Shown here one piece after another: positions 1-6,254 of a DNA stretch of 7,329 nt; position 1 is the first letter of the stretch; each line of letters begins with the position of its first letter. The position numbers and the translations under genes were made by a program. A model generated the notes under the pieces. The model saw only the letters and a list, made by a program, of their open reading frames with translations. It was not told where the DNA came from and made no database searches. Source of the stretch: an uncultured Bacteroidota bacterium (GTDB lineage Bacteria > Bacteroidota > Bacteroidia > Chitinophagales > Chitinophagaceae); the NCBI GenBank assembly GCA_903933995.1, contig CAIZMD010000329.1, positions 1-7,329 of the forward strand, given 5' to 3'.

Positions 1-203
1 ACAGCATCAGACTTAAGTGTTAATTGAAAATTACCTGAATCATCGGTTTTTGTTCCGGATTTTGACTTTTTGTCAACTACAGAAACACCAGAAAGTGGTT
101 TCCCTGTGCTTTCATCTGTAACGCTTCCCTTGATGGGTTTTGTTTGTGCTGCTAGTTGCAGCAAGAACCCCATAAATAGGATTAAAATTTGTACTTTTTT
201 CAT
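1..203 (-). CDS. TonB-dependent receptor (SusC-like), N-terminal fragment
   Basis: The reading frame starts at the ATG at 203-201 and runs off the left edge, giving 67 complete codons. Residues 1 to about 20 form a signal peptide: two lysines, a hydrophobic stretch (ILILFMGFLLQLAA) and a cleavage region around AAQT. From about residue 25 the protein matches the start of a carboxypeptidase-regulatory-like beta-sandwich domain, with the pattern GSVTDESTGKPLSGVSV followed by GTKTDDSGNFQL. In Bacteroidota this combination usually opens a SusC/RagA-type TonB-dependent transporter, in which the plug and barrel follow. Those parts lie outside the window, so another protein carrying this domain is possible. 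The gene is divergent from the LacI-family regulator and has a plausible promoter about 30 bp upstream of its ATG. It probably begins a second transport operon. The ATG is chosen because the signal peptide starts directly at it. Confidence 0.75.
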   Translation of the reverse strand, partial: MKKVQILILFMGFLLQLAAQTKPIKGSVTDESTGKPLSGVSVVDKKSKSGTKTDDSGNFQLTLKSDA

Positions 204-207
204 ACAG

Positions 208-267
208 CAAGTTTGATTTAAAACAATTGGCAAAAGTGTGGATGCTATGAAACAAATTGCAAACTTG
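208..267. repeat. 8-bp inverted repeat flanking the candidate promoter
   Basis: CAAGTTTG at 208-215 and CAAACTTG at 260-267 are exact reverse complements. Their centres lie 52 bp apart, about five helical turns. The pair brackets the candidate promoter of the minus-strand receptor gene, and the right arm overlaps its -33 TTTG. This would suit a dimeric or looping regulator, but an 8-bp pair can arise by chance in AT-rich DNA. Confidence 0.3.
231..263 (-). promoter_or_regulatory. Candidate Bacteroidota promoter for the left-edge receptor gene
   Basis: Reading the minus strand, TTTG at 263-260 is followed after 21 bases by CACTTTTG at 238-231. The known Bacteroidota vegetative consensus is TTTG near -33 and TAnnTTTG near -7, about 19-21 bases apart. 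Here the -33 box is exact and the -7 box matches 5 of 6 defined positions. Transcription would start around 225-228, leaving a 5' leader of roughly 22-25 bases before the ATG at 203. The motif is short and AT-rich DNA produces chance matches, but spacing and distance to the start codon both fit. Confidence 0.5.
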
Positions 268-287
268 GAATAATTTCATTTCAGGTA

Positions 288-299
288 AAATACCCATTT
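288..299 (+). repeat. 12-bp direct repeat, copy 1
   Basis: The sequence AAATACCCATTT occurs here and again at 484-495, 196 bp downstream in the same orientation. Both copies lie in the divergent intergenic region. The function is unknown. A shared regulator site is possible, but the motif is not palindromic as LacI-family operators usually are. Confidence 0.4.
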
Positions 300-463
300 G
301 CCCTATTTATCCAATCTTTCAAACAGAATGGTGGCAGAGTTTTGACAATTATTCTTTGGCAAGCAATTAATCCATTGAATCTGTAGAGCAAAGTAGTTTA
401 GTTTTCAAAAGTTCAACTTGATTGGCTATTCTTTATCTACGCAATCGTTCCCGGCATCGATAT

Positions 464-473
464 CAATTAATTG
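464..473. repeat. 10-bp perfect palindrome
   Basis: CAATTAATTG at 464-473 is its own reverse complement and lies about 140 bp upstream of the LacI-family start codon. It is made mostly of A and T, and the symmetry does not extend into the flanking bases. It lacks the central CG typical of LacI-family operators, so an operator role is only a weak possibility. Confidence 0.25.
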
Positions 474-483
474 GTTTAGAATT

Positions 484-495
484 AAATACCCATTT
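484..495 (+). repeat. 12-bp direct repeat, copy 2
   Basis: This is the second exact copy of AAATACCCATTT, 196 bp from the first at 288-299. It lies about 120 bp upstream of the LacI-family gene. The flanking bases differ between the two copies, so the shared unit is limited to these 12 bases. Confidence 0.4.
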
Positions 496-614
496 ATTAT
501 GTTTTGATAGGTAATCATGTTAAAAACCGGAGCTTTAGGACGAATATTCTTGATAAAAAATAAAATATGTAATTTGGGGATTCAAGACAGTTAGTCAATA
601 CTGCCAATTTTAAA

Positions 615-1649
615 ATGAAATACGAAGCTGTAACCATCAAAGACATTGCCAAAGCCCTAGGGTTATCAACCTCTACGGTATCTAGGGCATTGCGGGACAG
701 CTATGAGATTAGCCCTTCAACCAAGAAACAAGTACTGGAATATGCCGAACAAATCAATTATCGCCCCAACCCAATTGCACTTAGCCTAAAAGAAAAAAGA
801 AGTAGATCAATAGGTGTAATAGTTTGCGAAATTGCTAATAGTTTTTTCTCACAAGCCATTAACGGTATAGAATCCATTGCCTATGATAAGGGGTATAATG
901 TTATCATTTCTCAAAGTCATGAATCTTATGACCGAGAAGTGATTGACCTTCAATATTTGGCATCAAGATCCATTGACGGCTTATTGATTTCAGTATCAGC
1001 AGAGACGGAAGATTTTTCTCACCTGAAAAATTTGCATGACCGTGGGTTCCCCATTGTTTTTTTTGACCGTGTAGCAGAAAGCATTAACACACACAAAGTA
1101 ATAGTTGATAATTTCAAAGGGGCTTATGACGCCACCAAACATTTATTGGATACTGGCCACCAACATATTGCTAACCTTGCTGGATCGCCACACTTGTCTA
1201 TTACCAAAGAACGATTGGGTGGATATAGAAAGGCCTTAGAAGATCATGGCTTTACTTATCAAGAATCCTATACAGAATTCTGTCTACATGGTGGAATGTT
1301 GTATGAAGAAGTAGAAGCCGCTCTTGATAGATTTATTTCTTTAGATAAAATTCCAGATGCCATTGTTGCGTCTGCAGATAAACTCACTACCAATTGTTTG
1401 CGTTATTTCAAATCAAAAGGCATTAAAGTTCCTGAAGAAGTAGCCCTTATGGGTTTTTCAAATCTTGACTTAACGGATTTGTTATCACCTTCCCTATCAG
1501 TAGTAAAACAACCTGCTTTTGAGATGGGCCAATTGGCTACAGAACTCCTGCTGCAATTGATTGAGAGCAAGAGACCTATTACTGAGTTTGAATACAAAGT
1601 ATTACCCCTAGAATTAATGATTCGGGAATCTTCCTTAAAATCAAAATAA
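615..1649 (+). CDS. LacI-family transcriptional regulator
   Basis: This 344-residue protein has the normal LacI/GalR length and architecture. Residues 7-26 (TIKDIAKALGLSTSTVSRAL) are the N-terminal helix-turn-helix. The hinge helix follows at about 51-63 (PNPIALSLKEKRS). A periplasmic-binding-protein-like effector domain fills about 66-340, with typical segments SIDGLLIS (119-126), PIVFFDR (146-152), GHQHIANLAG (181-190), PDAIVASAD (247-255) and VPEEVALMGFSN (272-283). Proteins of this family bind operators as dimers or tetramers, and a sugar or sugar-acid ligand changes their affinity. The effector cannot be read from the sequence. The gene diverges from a receptor gene and converges on the pectinesterase/GH43 operon, so it is the likely local regulator of one or both. 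That target is inferred from position only. The ATG at 615 places the HTH at the usual distance from the N-terminus. It has no Shine-Dalgarno sequence, as is common in this phylum. Confidence 0.95.
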   Translation: MKYEAVTIKDIAKALGLSTSTVSRALRDSYEISPSTKKQVLEYAEQINYRPNPIALSLKEKRSRSIGVIVCEIANSFFSQAINGIESIAYDKGYNVIISQSHESYDREVIDLQYLASRSIDGLLISVSAETEDFSHLKNLHDRGFPIVFFDRVAESINTHKVIVDNFKGAYDATKHLLDTGHQHIANLAGSPHLSITKERLGGYRKALEDHGFTYQESYTEFCLHGGMLYEEVEAALDRFISLDKIPDAIVASADKLTTNCLRYFKSKGIKVPEEVALMGFSNLDLTDLLSPSLSVVKQPAFEMGQLATELLLQLIESKRPITEFEYKVLPLELMIRESSLKSK

Positions 1650-1651
1650 AT

Positions 1652-3280
1652 TTAGGGCTGTAAGGGTTCTACTTTAAACCAATCTACATCAGCGTAGCCA
1701 GCATCATTGGTATTTTCAGTTCTAGTGCAATACAATCCTATTTTTGCGCCAATCCACCTACTTACTTCTGCCTGAAATGGCGTGCTTATATTGCTATATT
1801 CTTTATCATTCCAACTATAACTAAATTGACAAATACCACCAGCACTTACTTTAACCCTTAACCAAATTTGGTTACCTATATTTTCTGCTAGGGTCTGTTC
1901 CATTTCCTTACTTCCTTTTTGAGCGTCTTTACAAGTGCTGTATACCAAATTAATCCCAGTCTTGGTGGTTTTAAAACCCAGAGATGCAAAACTGTATCCC
2001 ATCACTACTAAACCAACTTTTTCATTGCTGATTTTTGAGTTGGGATAAAATAGTATTTTGGTGGTGACCATGAATTTTTCGGCTGGAAATTTTTGTTGCA
2101 AAACATTGGGTACATCCCAGAGATTTTTTGCTGAATCAAGAACCTTATCTGCATACAATCTGAGTGTTCCTTTTTCTTGGTTCATAAAATGCCAGGTTCC
2201 TTTTGCATTGGCCTGCCATTGCCATTGTTTTCCTAATTCTGCCCCACTAAATTCATCCGATTCTGCTGGCGTTTGGATTGGCCCGGTTTTCCCAACATTG
2301 GGTTTTTGATAGACTAAAACAGGTTCTCCTTTCCCAACATTATTTTTATCTACACCTATCACAGGCCAATCTCCCACCCATTTCATCGGCTGTAAATGCA
2401 TGACCCGTCCATAAACCCCCTTATCCTGAAAATGCAAGAACCAGTCTTCTCCTGTTTGGGTATTCACCCATGCGCCTTGGTGCGGACCGTTTGTAGTTGA
2501 GCTTCCTTGGTCCATCACTACTTTTCTTTCATAGGGACCGTAAATGTTTTTTGAACGCAGGACTAATTGCCACCCAGTACCCACACCTCCTGCTGGTGCA
2601 AAAATGTAGTAGTATCCATTTCTTTGGTACATTTTGGGACCTTCAATGGTAGGGTCCTTCTCATGTCCGTCATACACTATTACACCTTGATCCATAACTT
2701 TATCTGCACTAGCATTTAATTTTTTAACGGTAAGAATACTTTTAATTCCAGCTCTTGATCCAGCCCAAGCATGGATCAAATAATTATTTCCATCCTTATC
2801 CCAAATTACTGCAGGATCAATTAAACCCTTTCCTGCTTCTACCAAAATAGGTTGAGACCAAGGACCTGCAGCGTTTTTAGCCTTTACCAAAAAAATACCA
2901 AAATCCGGATCTGGATAATAGAGATAAAATTCGCCGTTATGATGTCTAAGACTTGGCGCCCAAACACCCCCGCCATGTTGAGGTTTTGCATAAAATTCTG
3001 CAGGGGCTAAGCCAGTAATGGCGTGGCCGATGATAGTCCAATTAACTAAGTCTTTTGAATGCAAAATGGGAAGACCTGGAATGGCTTCAAAAGAAGAAGC
3101 CACCAAATAGTAATCATTACCCACACGAATAGCATCTGGGTCAGAATAGTCTGCGTGCAAAACAGGATTTTGAAATTTTCCATTTCCCAAATCAGATACC
3201 CAAACCTTAGAGATTTGATTGGTTTGTGCTTGAACAGTAAAACCAATTGACAGAAACAGAATCATTGTTATCAACTTCAT
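1652..3280 (-). CDS. Secreted GH43 glycoside hydrolase (beta-xylosidase / alpha-L-arabinofuranosidase type)
   Basis: The 542-residue protein begins with a signal peptide (residues 1 to about 19, ending VQAQ). Residues about 37-315 form the five-bladed GH43 propeller. The three expected acidic residues are visible: the general base D47 in SDPD, the pKa-modulating D155 in LIDPAVIW and the acid E213 in TIEGPKMY. H268 in GPHQGAW fits the conserved histidine near the family's central metal site. Residues about 338-540 form a second beta-rich domain like the C-terminal concanavalin-A-like domain of GH43 xylosidases. GH43 enzymes invert configuration and mostly release xylose or arabinose from side chains or oligosaccharides. 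The substrate is not settled: the N-terminal part (NPVLHADYSDPDAIRVG, then LPILHSKDLVNW) resembles xylosidase/arabinofuranosidase subfamilies, while the operon suggests pectin. The signal peptide and absence of a lipobox point to the periplasm. It is the last gene of the operon, 15 bp after the pectinesterase stop codon. Confidence 0.93.
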   Translation of the reverse strand: MKLITMILFLSIGFTVQAQTNQISKVWVSDLGNGKFQNPVLHADYSDPDAIRVGNDYYLVASSFEAIPGLPILHSKDLVNWTIIGHAITGLAPAEFYAKPQHGGGVWAPSLRHHNGEFYLYYPDPDFGIFLVKAKNAAGPWSQPILVEAGKGLIDPAVIWDKDGNNYLIHAWAGSRAGIKSILTVKKLNASADKVMDQGVIVYDGHEKDPTIEGPKMYQRNGYYYIFAPAGGVGTGWQLVLRSKNIYGPYERKVVMDQGSSTTNGPHQGAWVNTQTGEDWFLHFQDKGVYGRVMHLQPMKWVGDWPVIGVDKNNVGKGEPVLVYQKPNVGKTGPIQTPAESDEFSGAELGKQWQWQANAKGTWHFMNQEKGTLRLYADKVLDSAKNLWDVPNVLQQKFPAEKFMVTTKILFYPNSKISNEKVGLVVMGYSFASLGFKTTKTGINLVYSTCKDAQKGSKEMEQTLAENIGNQIWLRVKVSAGGICQFSYSWNDKEYSNISTPFQAEVSRWIGAKIGLYCTRTENTNDAGYADVDWFKVEPLQP

Positions 3281-3295
3281 GCTAGTAAGATTTAT

Positions 3296-4318
3296 TTATA
3301 AAGGCCACCAACCATCTAGGCCTTTTAGGATATTTTTTGACTGGTATTGTTTGCTTTCTTTTTTTGACAATTTTTTTGACCAACTTACCCTGGATTGGGT
3401 ATTTGAACCGGCACCAGTATTTTCAAATTCTGCATAATAGGTCGTTTTTTCTTTATCAGGAAACATAGCATCTCCTTTCCATTCATTCCAACCTTCTGCT
3501 ACAATATGTGAACCAAGTTCACAATATAAAAATACCGTTTTTGCAAAGGGTCTCCAGGGCCTACCAAGAAAGACTTTTGTAGCAGTTGCATCAGCAATAA
3601 GTTTGCAGCTCAGAAATACAAAACCATATTTTTGCCCCTGCTGGGTGGAAGCTGCTGTGATATAAGAATTCACCAAACTCTTAATCACGCAGTTTTCAAA
3701 AACGGCTATCGCTTCTCCAAAAATAAAATCAGTAGTTCCTTCTATATAACAATCCAAAAAATACTGCCTAGCATTTTCCTTTGTTAAGTAGAGCGTATCT
3801 TGATTTCCTAATAACCTACAATTCTTAATCAATACCCTGTCTGCTTCAATATGCAGTGCAACAGCCTGACCAACCTTACCCGCCGTATTTTCAATTGTCA
3901 AGTTCTCGGCTATAAAACCATTTCCTTGCACCAATACGGTATAGGAGGTAAAGGTTCCAAATTTATCCCTTCCATATTGATCCTTACCACCTGCTAGTTT
4001 TTTACCCGAATAGTCATCATAACTGATAATAGTGGCTTCTTTAGATTCCCCTATTAGAGAAATATTGGTTTTCCAAGAGGGTATGTTCAACTTCTCATGA
4101 TACACACCATTTTTTATGCGAATCTCCACCCTAAAACTTGATACATCTCTGGTTGAATTGATGGCTTCTTGAATAGAAGTATAGTTTCCGGTACCATCTA
4201 ATGCAACTATAATTTGTCTAGGGTAAGTTAATTGGGTAGCATTTGTCTGAGCCTTGATGGCATTAGTACCAATGAATACTATACTAACAACTAAAAACAA
4301 TAAATTTTTAAATCCCAT
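3296..4318 (-). CDS. Secreted pectinesterase (CE8)
   Basis: This enzyme should hydrolyse methyl esters of homogalacturonan, releasing methanol and exposing free galacturonate. The 340-residue protein has a signal peptide (about 1-23, ending NAIKA) and then a right-handed beta-helix of family CE8. The conserved motifs appear in order: GNYTSIQEAI (44-53), GQAVAL with Q151, QDTLY with Q173 and the acid/base D174, DFIFG with the nucleophile D197, and LGRPW with R253 and W255. All catalytic residues are therefore present. I start at the ATG at 4318-4316. The frame extends two codons further to a TTG at 4324, but the ATG gives a cleaner signal peptide. The gene follows susD across an intrinsic terminator and leads into the GH43 gene 15 bp downstream. 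With no lipobox, it is expected in the periplasm or secreted. Confidence 0.95.
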   Translation of the reverse strand: MGFKNLLFLVVSIVFIGTNAIKAQTNATQLTYPRQIIVALDGTGNYTSIQEAINSTRDVSSFRVEIRIKNGVYHEKLNIPSWKTNISLIGESKEATIISYDDYSGKKLAGGKDQYGRDKFGTFTSYTVLVQGNGFIAENLTIENTAGKVGQAVALHIEADRVLIKNCRLLGNQDTLYLTKENARQYFLDCYIEGTTDFIFGEAIAVFENCVIKSLVNSYITAASTQQGQKYGFVFLSCKLIADATATKVFLGRPWRPFAKTVFLYCELGSHIVAEGWNEWKGDAMFPDKEKTTYYAEFENTGAGSNTQSRVSWSKKLSKKESKQYQSKNILKGLDGWWPL

Positions 4319-4355
4319 GGCCAAACTTTATAGTATCCAATTTTTTAAAAACAAA
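4319..4355 (-). promoter_or_regulatory. Possible promoter just upstream of the pectinesterase gene
   Basis: On the minus strand, TTTG at 4355-4352 is followed, 22 bases later, by AAAGTTTG at 4329-4322, which matches 5 of 6 defined positions of the Bacteroidota TAnnTTTG box. The first element overlaps the T-rich tail of the terminator. A start site at the normal distance would fall at or next to the A of the ATG at 4318, implying a leaderless or nearly leaderless mRNA. The spacing is slightly long and the match could be chance in this AT-rich gap. Confidence 0.25.
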
Positions 4356-4381
4356 CAAGGCTGCCACTTTGGGCAGCCTTG
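4347..4381 (-). terminator. Intrinsic terminator downstream of susD
   Basis: On the minus strand, CAAGGCTGCC (4381-4372) and GGCAGCCTTG (4365-4356) form a perfect 10-bp GC-rich stem around a 6-base loop. The stem is followed at once by TTTGTTTTT (4355-4347). This is a textbook Rho-independent terminator in the direction of susC-susD transcription. It begins about 29 bp after the susD stop codon. The plus-strand side of the hairpin is not followed by a T tract, so it is directional. It should end or reduce transcription before the two enzyme genes. Confidence 0.88.
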
Positions 4382-4410
4382 ATATTATAGCTTCGAAAAC
4401 TTGATTAAAA

Positions 4411-6231
4411 TTAATAACCAGGATTCTGAGTCAAATTAATATTGGCATCTCTTGCTGGTTGTGGCAGGGGTAATAATTCAGATTTTCCTGTTGTGAAACC
4501 AGTTGCATACCTTGACAATGCTGTTGTATTGATAGCCGCACTCAACCAGGTTACCCTAGTTGTCCCTGCTGGTGTAGATGTAGGCGCAGTCTTATAGAAA
4601 GAGTTTACCCATAATCCACCGCTGAAGCTATTGTCATCAGAAACACTGGTTGTTCTATAATACATAGATACAGGCAAAGTGTTATAAGGAGCAGAAAGTG
4701 TTGACATTGCCAACAATGCCGCCTTGGTATCAGTTATTTTTTTAGCCAAGAGGTTCCAACGAATCAAGTCAAACTTACGAACTCCTTCTCCACCCAATTC
4801 TAAAGAACGCTCTTTTACAATGGCATCAAAGAAAGTTGTTTTGCTTAATCCCGTAGGAAGATCAACTGTTGCATCTGCTGTACCAATAGCTTTACCATAT
4901 CCCCTTCTTCTTACTTGGTTCACTGCAGTATAAGCTGTTGCAGTTGGTCCATTTATTTCATTTTCGGCTTCTGCATACATTAACAAGACATCGGAATACC
5001 TGATGATCTGCCATTTTAAACCAAAATACTGAATAGCATTGGTTGGAGCATAAGAAGGATTGGTAATCCAGTCTCTGCGATACTTACCATCACAGATGGC
5101 AGTAATAGCCTGGCCAACTTTTGTTACCCCATCCACTGCTACATTGTAAACAGCACATGTAACATCACGGCGCAAATCCGTACTATCAAATGCATAGAAA
5201 TAGGTTGGCAACACATTGATGCTTTTGTTACCTAGGTTGTTTACTGTTGGACCATTATAGTATGCCAGTTTTGTGTCAGCTGCTGCTACACCACCAATAC
5301 CACTTGCTTGGAACATCAATTCACCTTGAGGATCAGCAACTGCGTGCGCATTTACTTGATCTTTCCAAAGAGATTTAAAACTTGGATTCAACGCGTGTTG
5401 ATTAGAACTCATGATTTCATTACATTCATCTTTAGCTATCTGATAATAGGTTAGATAATCTGCATTTCTTTTCATGGTACCATCACTTCTCAATGCGTAT
5501 CCCCCGCGGAATAAAGCAATTTTAGCGCGCAGCGCTTTAACAGTACCCTTTGTAATACGCTCATCTAATGGATCTCCAATAGCAGCCAATTCTGTACGCC
5601 AAGGCACTAGTTCAGAAGCCAATTTCAAATCAACTAACAGTTGATTATAGATGGTATCTCTGTTTGTTCTTACAGGAAAAGGATTTGATGATGCCAATTC
5701 TGATGCTGGTCTAAAATTTGCTGGTAAATCTCCCCAGTTCACAATGGCTTGAAAATAATACTGTGCTCTCAGGGTCAATGCTTCTCCATACATTCTACGC
5801 AATTGCTTTTTCTCCTGCTCAGAACCATTATTGTATTTATCCATTTTAGGGATATTAGCAATACAAATATTGGAGAATTCAATCCCGGTAAAAAGTTGAT
5901 TAAACGGATTAGTAATTTGCGCATTACCAGAAGTGGCAGAATACCTAGCTATATCTCTACGATCATTGTCTACCGCACCAGTTGGGCCTTGCATCTCATC
6001 TGTATCAACGGTATAATACAAACTTAAACGAATTCCAAAACCGGCATCACCTACCAGTCTACTATAGGCTCCTGCCAATGCTTTATAGGCACTTGGAACA
6101 TCGCTGAAAGCAACTTCTGCGCTCACGTCTGTGATAGGTTGTTGGTCTAAGAATTTCTTGCATCCGGTAATCACCATTAGCATAGCCATCATGGCCAGAA
6201 AAGTCAGTTTATTAAAATATTTCTTATTCAT
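4411..6231 (-). CDS. susD: SusD/RagB-family outer-membrane glycan-binding lipoprotein
   Basis: The 606-residue protein starts with a lipoprotein signal peptide whose lipobox ends VITGC, making C24 the lipidated residue, followed by the usual KKFLDQQP. SusD proteins sit on the cell surface, cap the SusC barrel and deliver glycan fragments to it. Family signatures include the TPR-helix segment EALTLRAQYYFQAIVNWGDLP (150-170), IRYSDVLLMYAEAENEI (410-426), VNQVRRRGYG (437-446) and IVKERSLELGGEGVRKFDLIRW (471-492). The protein ends with the characteristic LLPLPQPARDANINLTQNPGY. A Ser/Thr-rich stretch at about 525-585 precedes that ending. The start lies 23 bp after the susC stop codon and has no Shine-Dalgarno sequence. 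The ligand cannot be deduced from the sequence, since SusD binding sites diverge widely; a pectic glycan is inferred from the downstream pectinesterase gene. The symbol denotes the family, not the starch-specific protein. Confidence 0.96.
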   Translation of the reverse strand: MNKKYFNKLTFLAMMAMLMVITGCKKFLDQQPITDVSAEVAFSDVPSAYKALAGAYSRLVGDAGFGIRLSLYYTVDTDEMQGPTGAVDNDRRDIARYSATSGNAQITNPFNQLFTGIEFSNICIANIPKMDKYNNGSEQEKKQLRRMYGEALTLRAQYYFQAIVNWGDLPANFRPASELASSNPFPVRTNRDTIYNQLLVDLKLASELVPWRTELAAIGDPLDERITKGTVKALRAKIALFRGGYALRSDGTMKRNADYLTYYQIAKDECNEIMSSNQHALNPSFKSLWKDQVNAHAVADPQGELMFQASGIGGVAAADTKLAYYNGPTVNNLGNKSINVLPTYFYAFDSTDLRRDVTCAVYNVAVDGVTKVGQAITAICDGKYRRDWITNPSYAPTNAIQYFGLKWQIIRYSDVLLMYAEAENEINGPTATAYTAVNQVRRRGYGKAIGTADATVDLPTGLSKTTFFDAIVKERSLELGGEGVRKFDLIRWNLLAKKITDTKAALLAMSTLSAPYNTLPVSMYYRTTSVSDDNSFSGGLWVNSFYKTAPTSTPAGTTRVTWLSAAINTTALSRYATGFTTGKSELLPLPQPARDANINLTQNPGY

Positions 6232-6254
6232 GTTGCAAAAATTTGTGGTTTGAA

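Larger units (their letters stand above)
204..614. other. Divergent intergenic regulatory region
   Basis: These 411 bp separate the left-edge receptor gene (minus) from the LacI-family gene (plus). I see no credible coding sequence or RNA gene in them. The region is AT-rich and must carry the promoters for both genes. It holds one reasonable Bacteroidota-type promoter for the minus-strand gene, an 8-bp inverted repeat around that promoter, a 12-bp direct repeat and a 10-bp palindrome, each listed separately. I could not find a convincing TTTG/TAnnTTTG pair for the LacI-family gene; the closest -7-like stretch is near 570-577 (TAATTTGG), but no correctly spaced TTTG precedes it. No classic LacI-type operator with a central CG and long symmetric arms stands out by eye. 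Confidence 0.6.

Noticed and set aside
112..297. A 61-codon minus-strand open frame
   Set aside because: It is out of frame with the receptor gene that starts at 203 and has a signal peptide and recognisable domain. Its translation shows no family features.
550..577. TTGATA / TAATTTGG as a promoter for the LacI-family gene
   Set aside because: The elements are a poor match to the Bacteroidota consensus and the spacing is too short, so I do not call it.
1619..1630. Short palindrome GATTC-GG-GAATC near the end of the LacI-family gene as a terminator
   Set aside because: The 5-bp stem with a 2-base loop is too small, lies in coding sequence and is not followed by a T tract.
4319..4324. TTG at 4324 as the pectinesterase start
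   Set aside because: It adds only two residues. The ATG at 4318 is a stronger start codon and begins directly at the signal peptide.
5749..6027. A 92-codon plus-strand open frame opposite susD
   Set aside because: It lies entirely antisense to a well-conserved SusD sequence and its translation resembles no protein family. It is best explained as a chance open frame.
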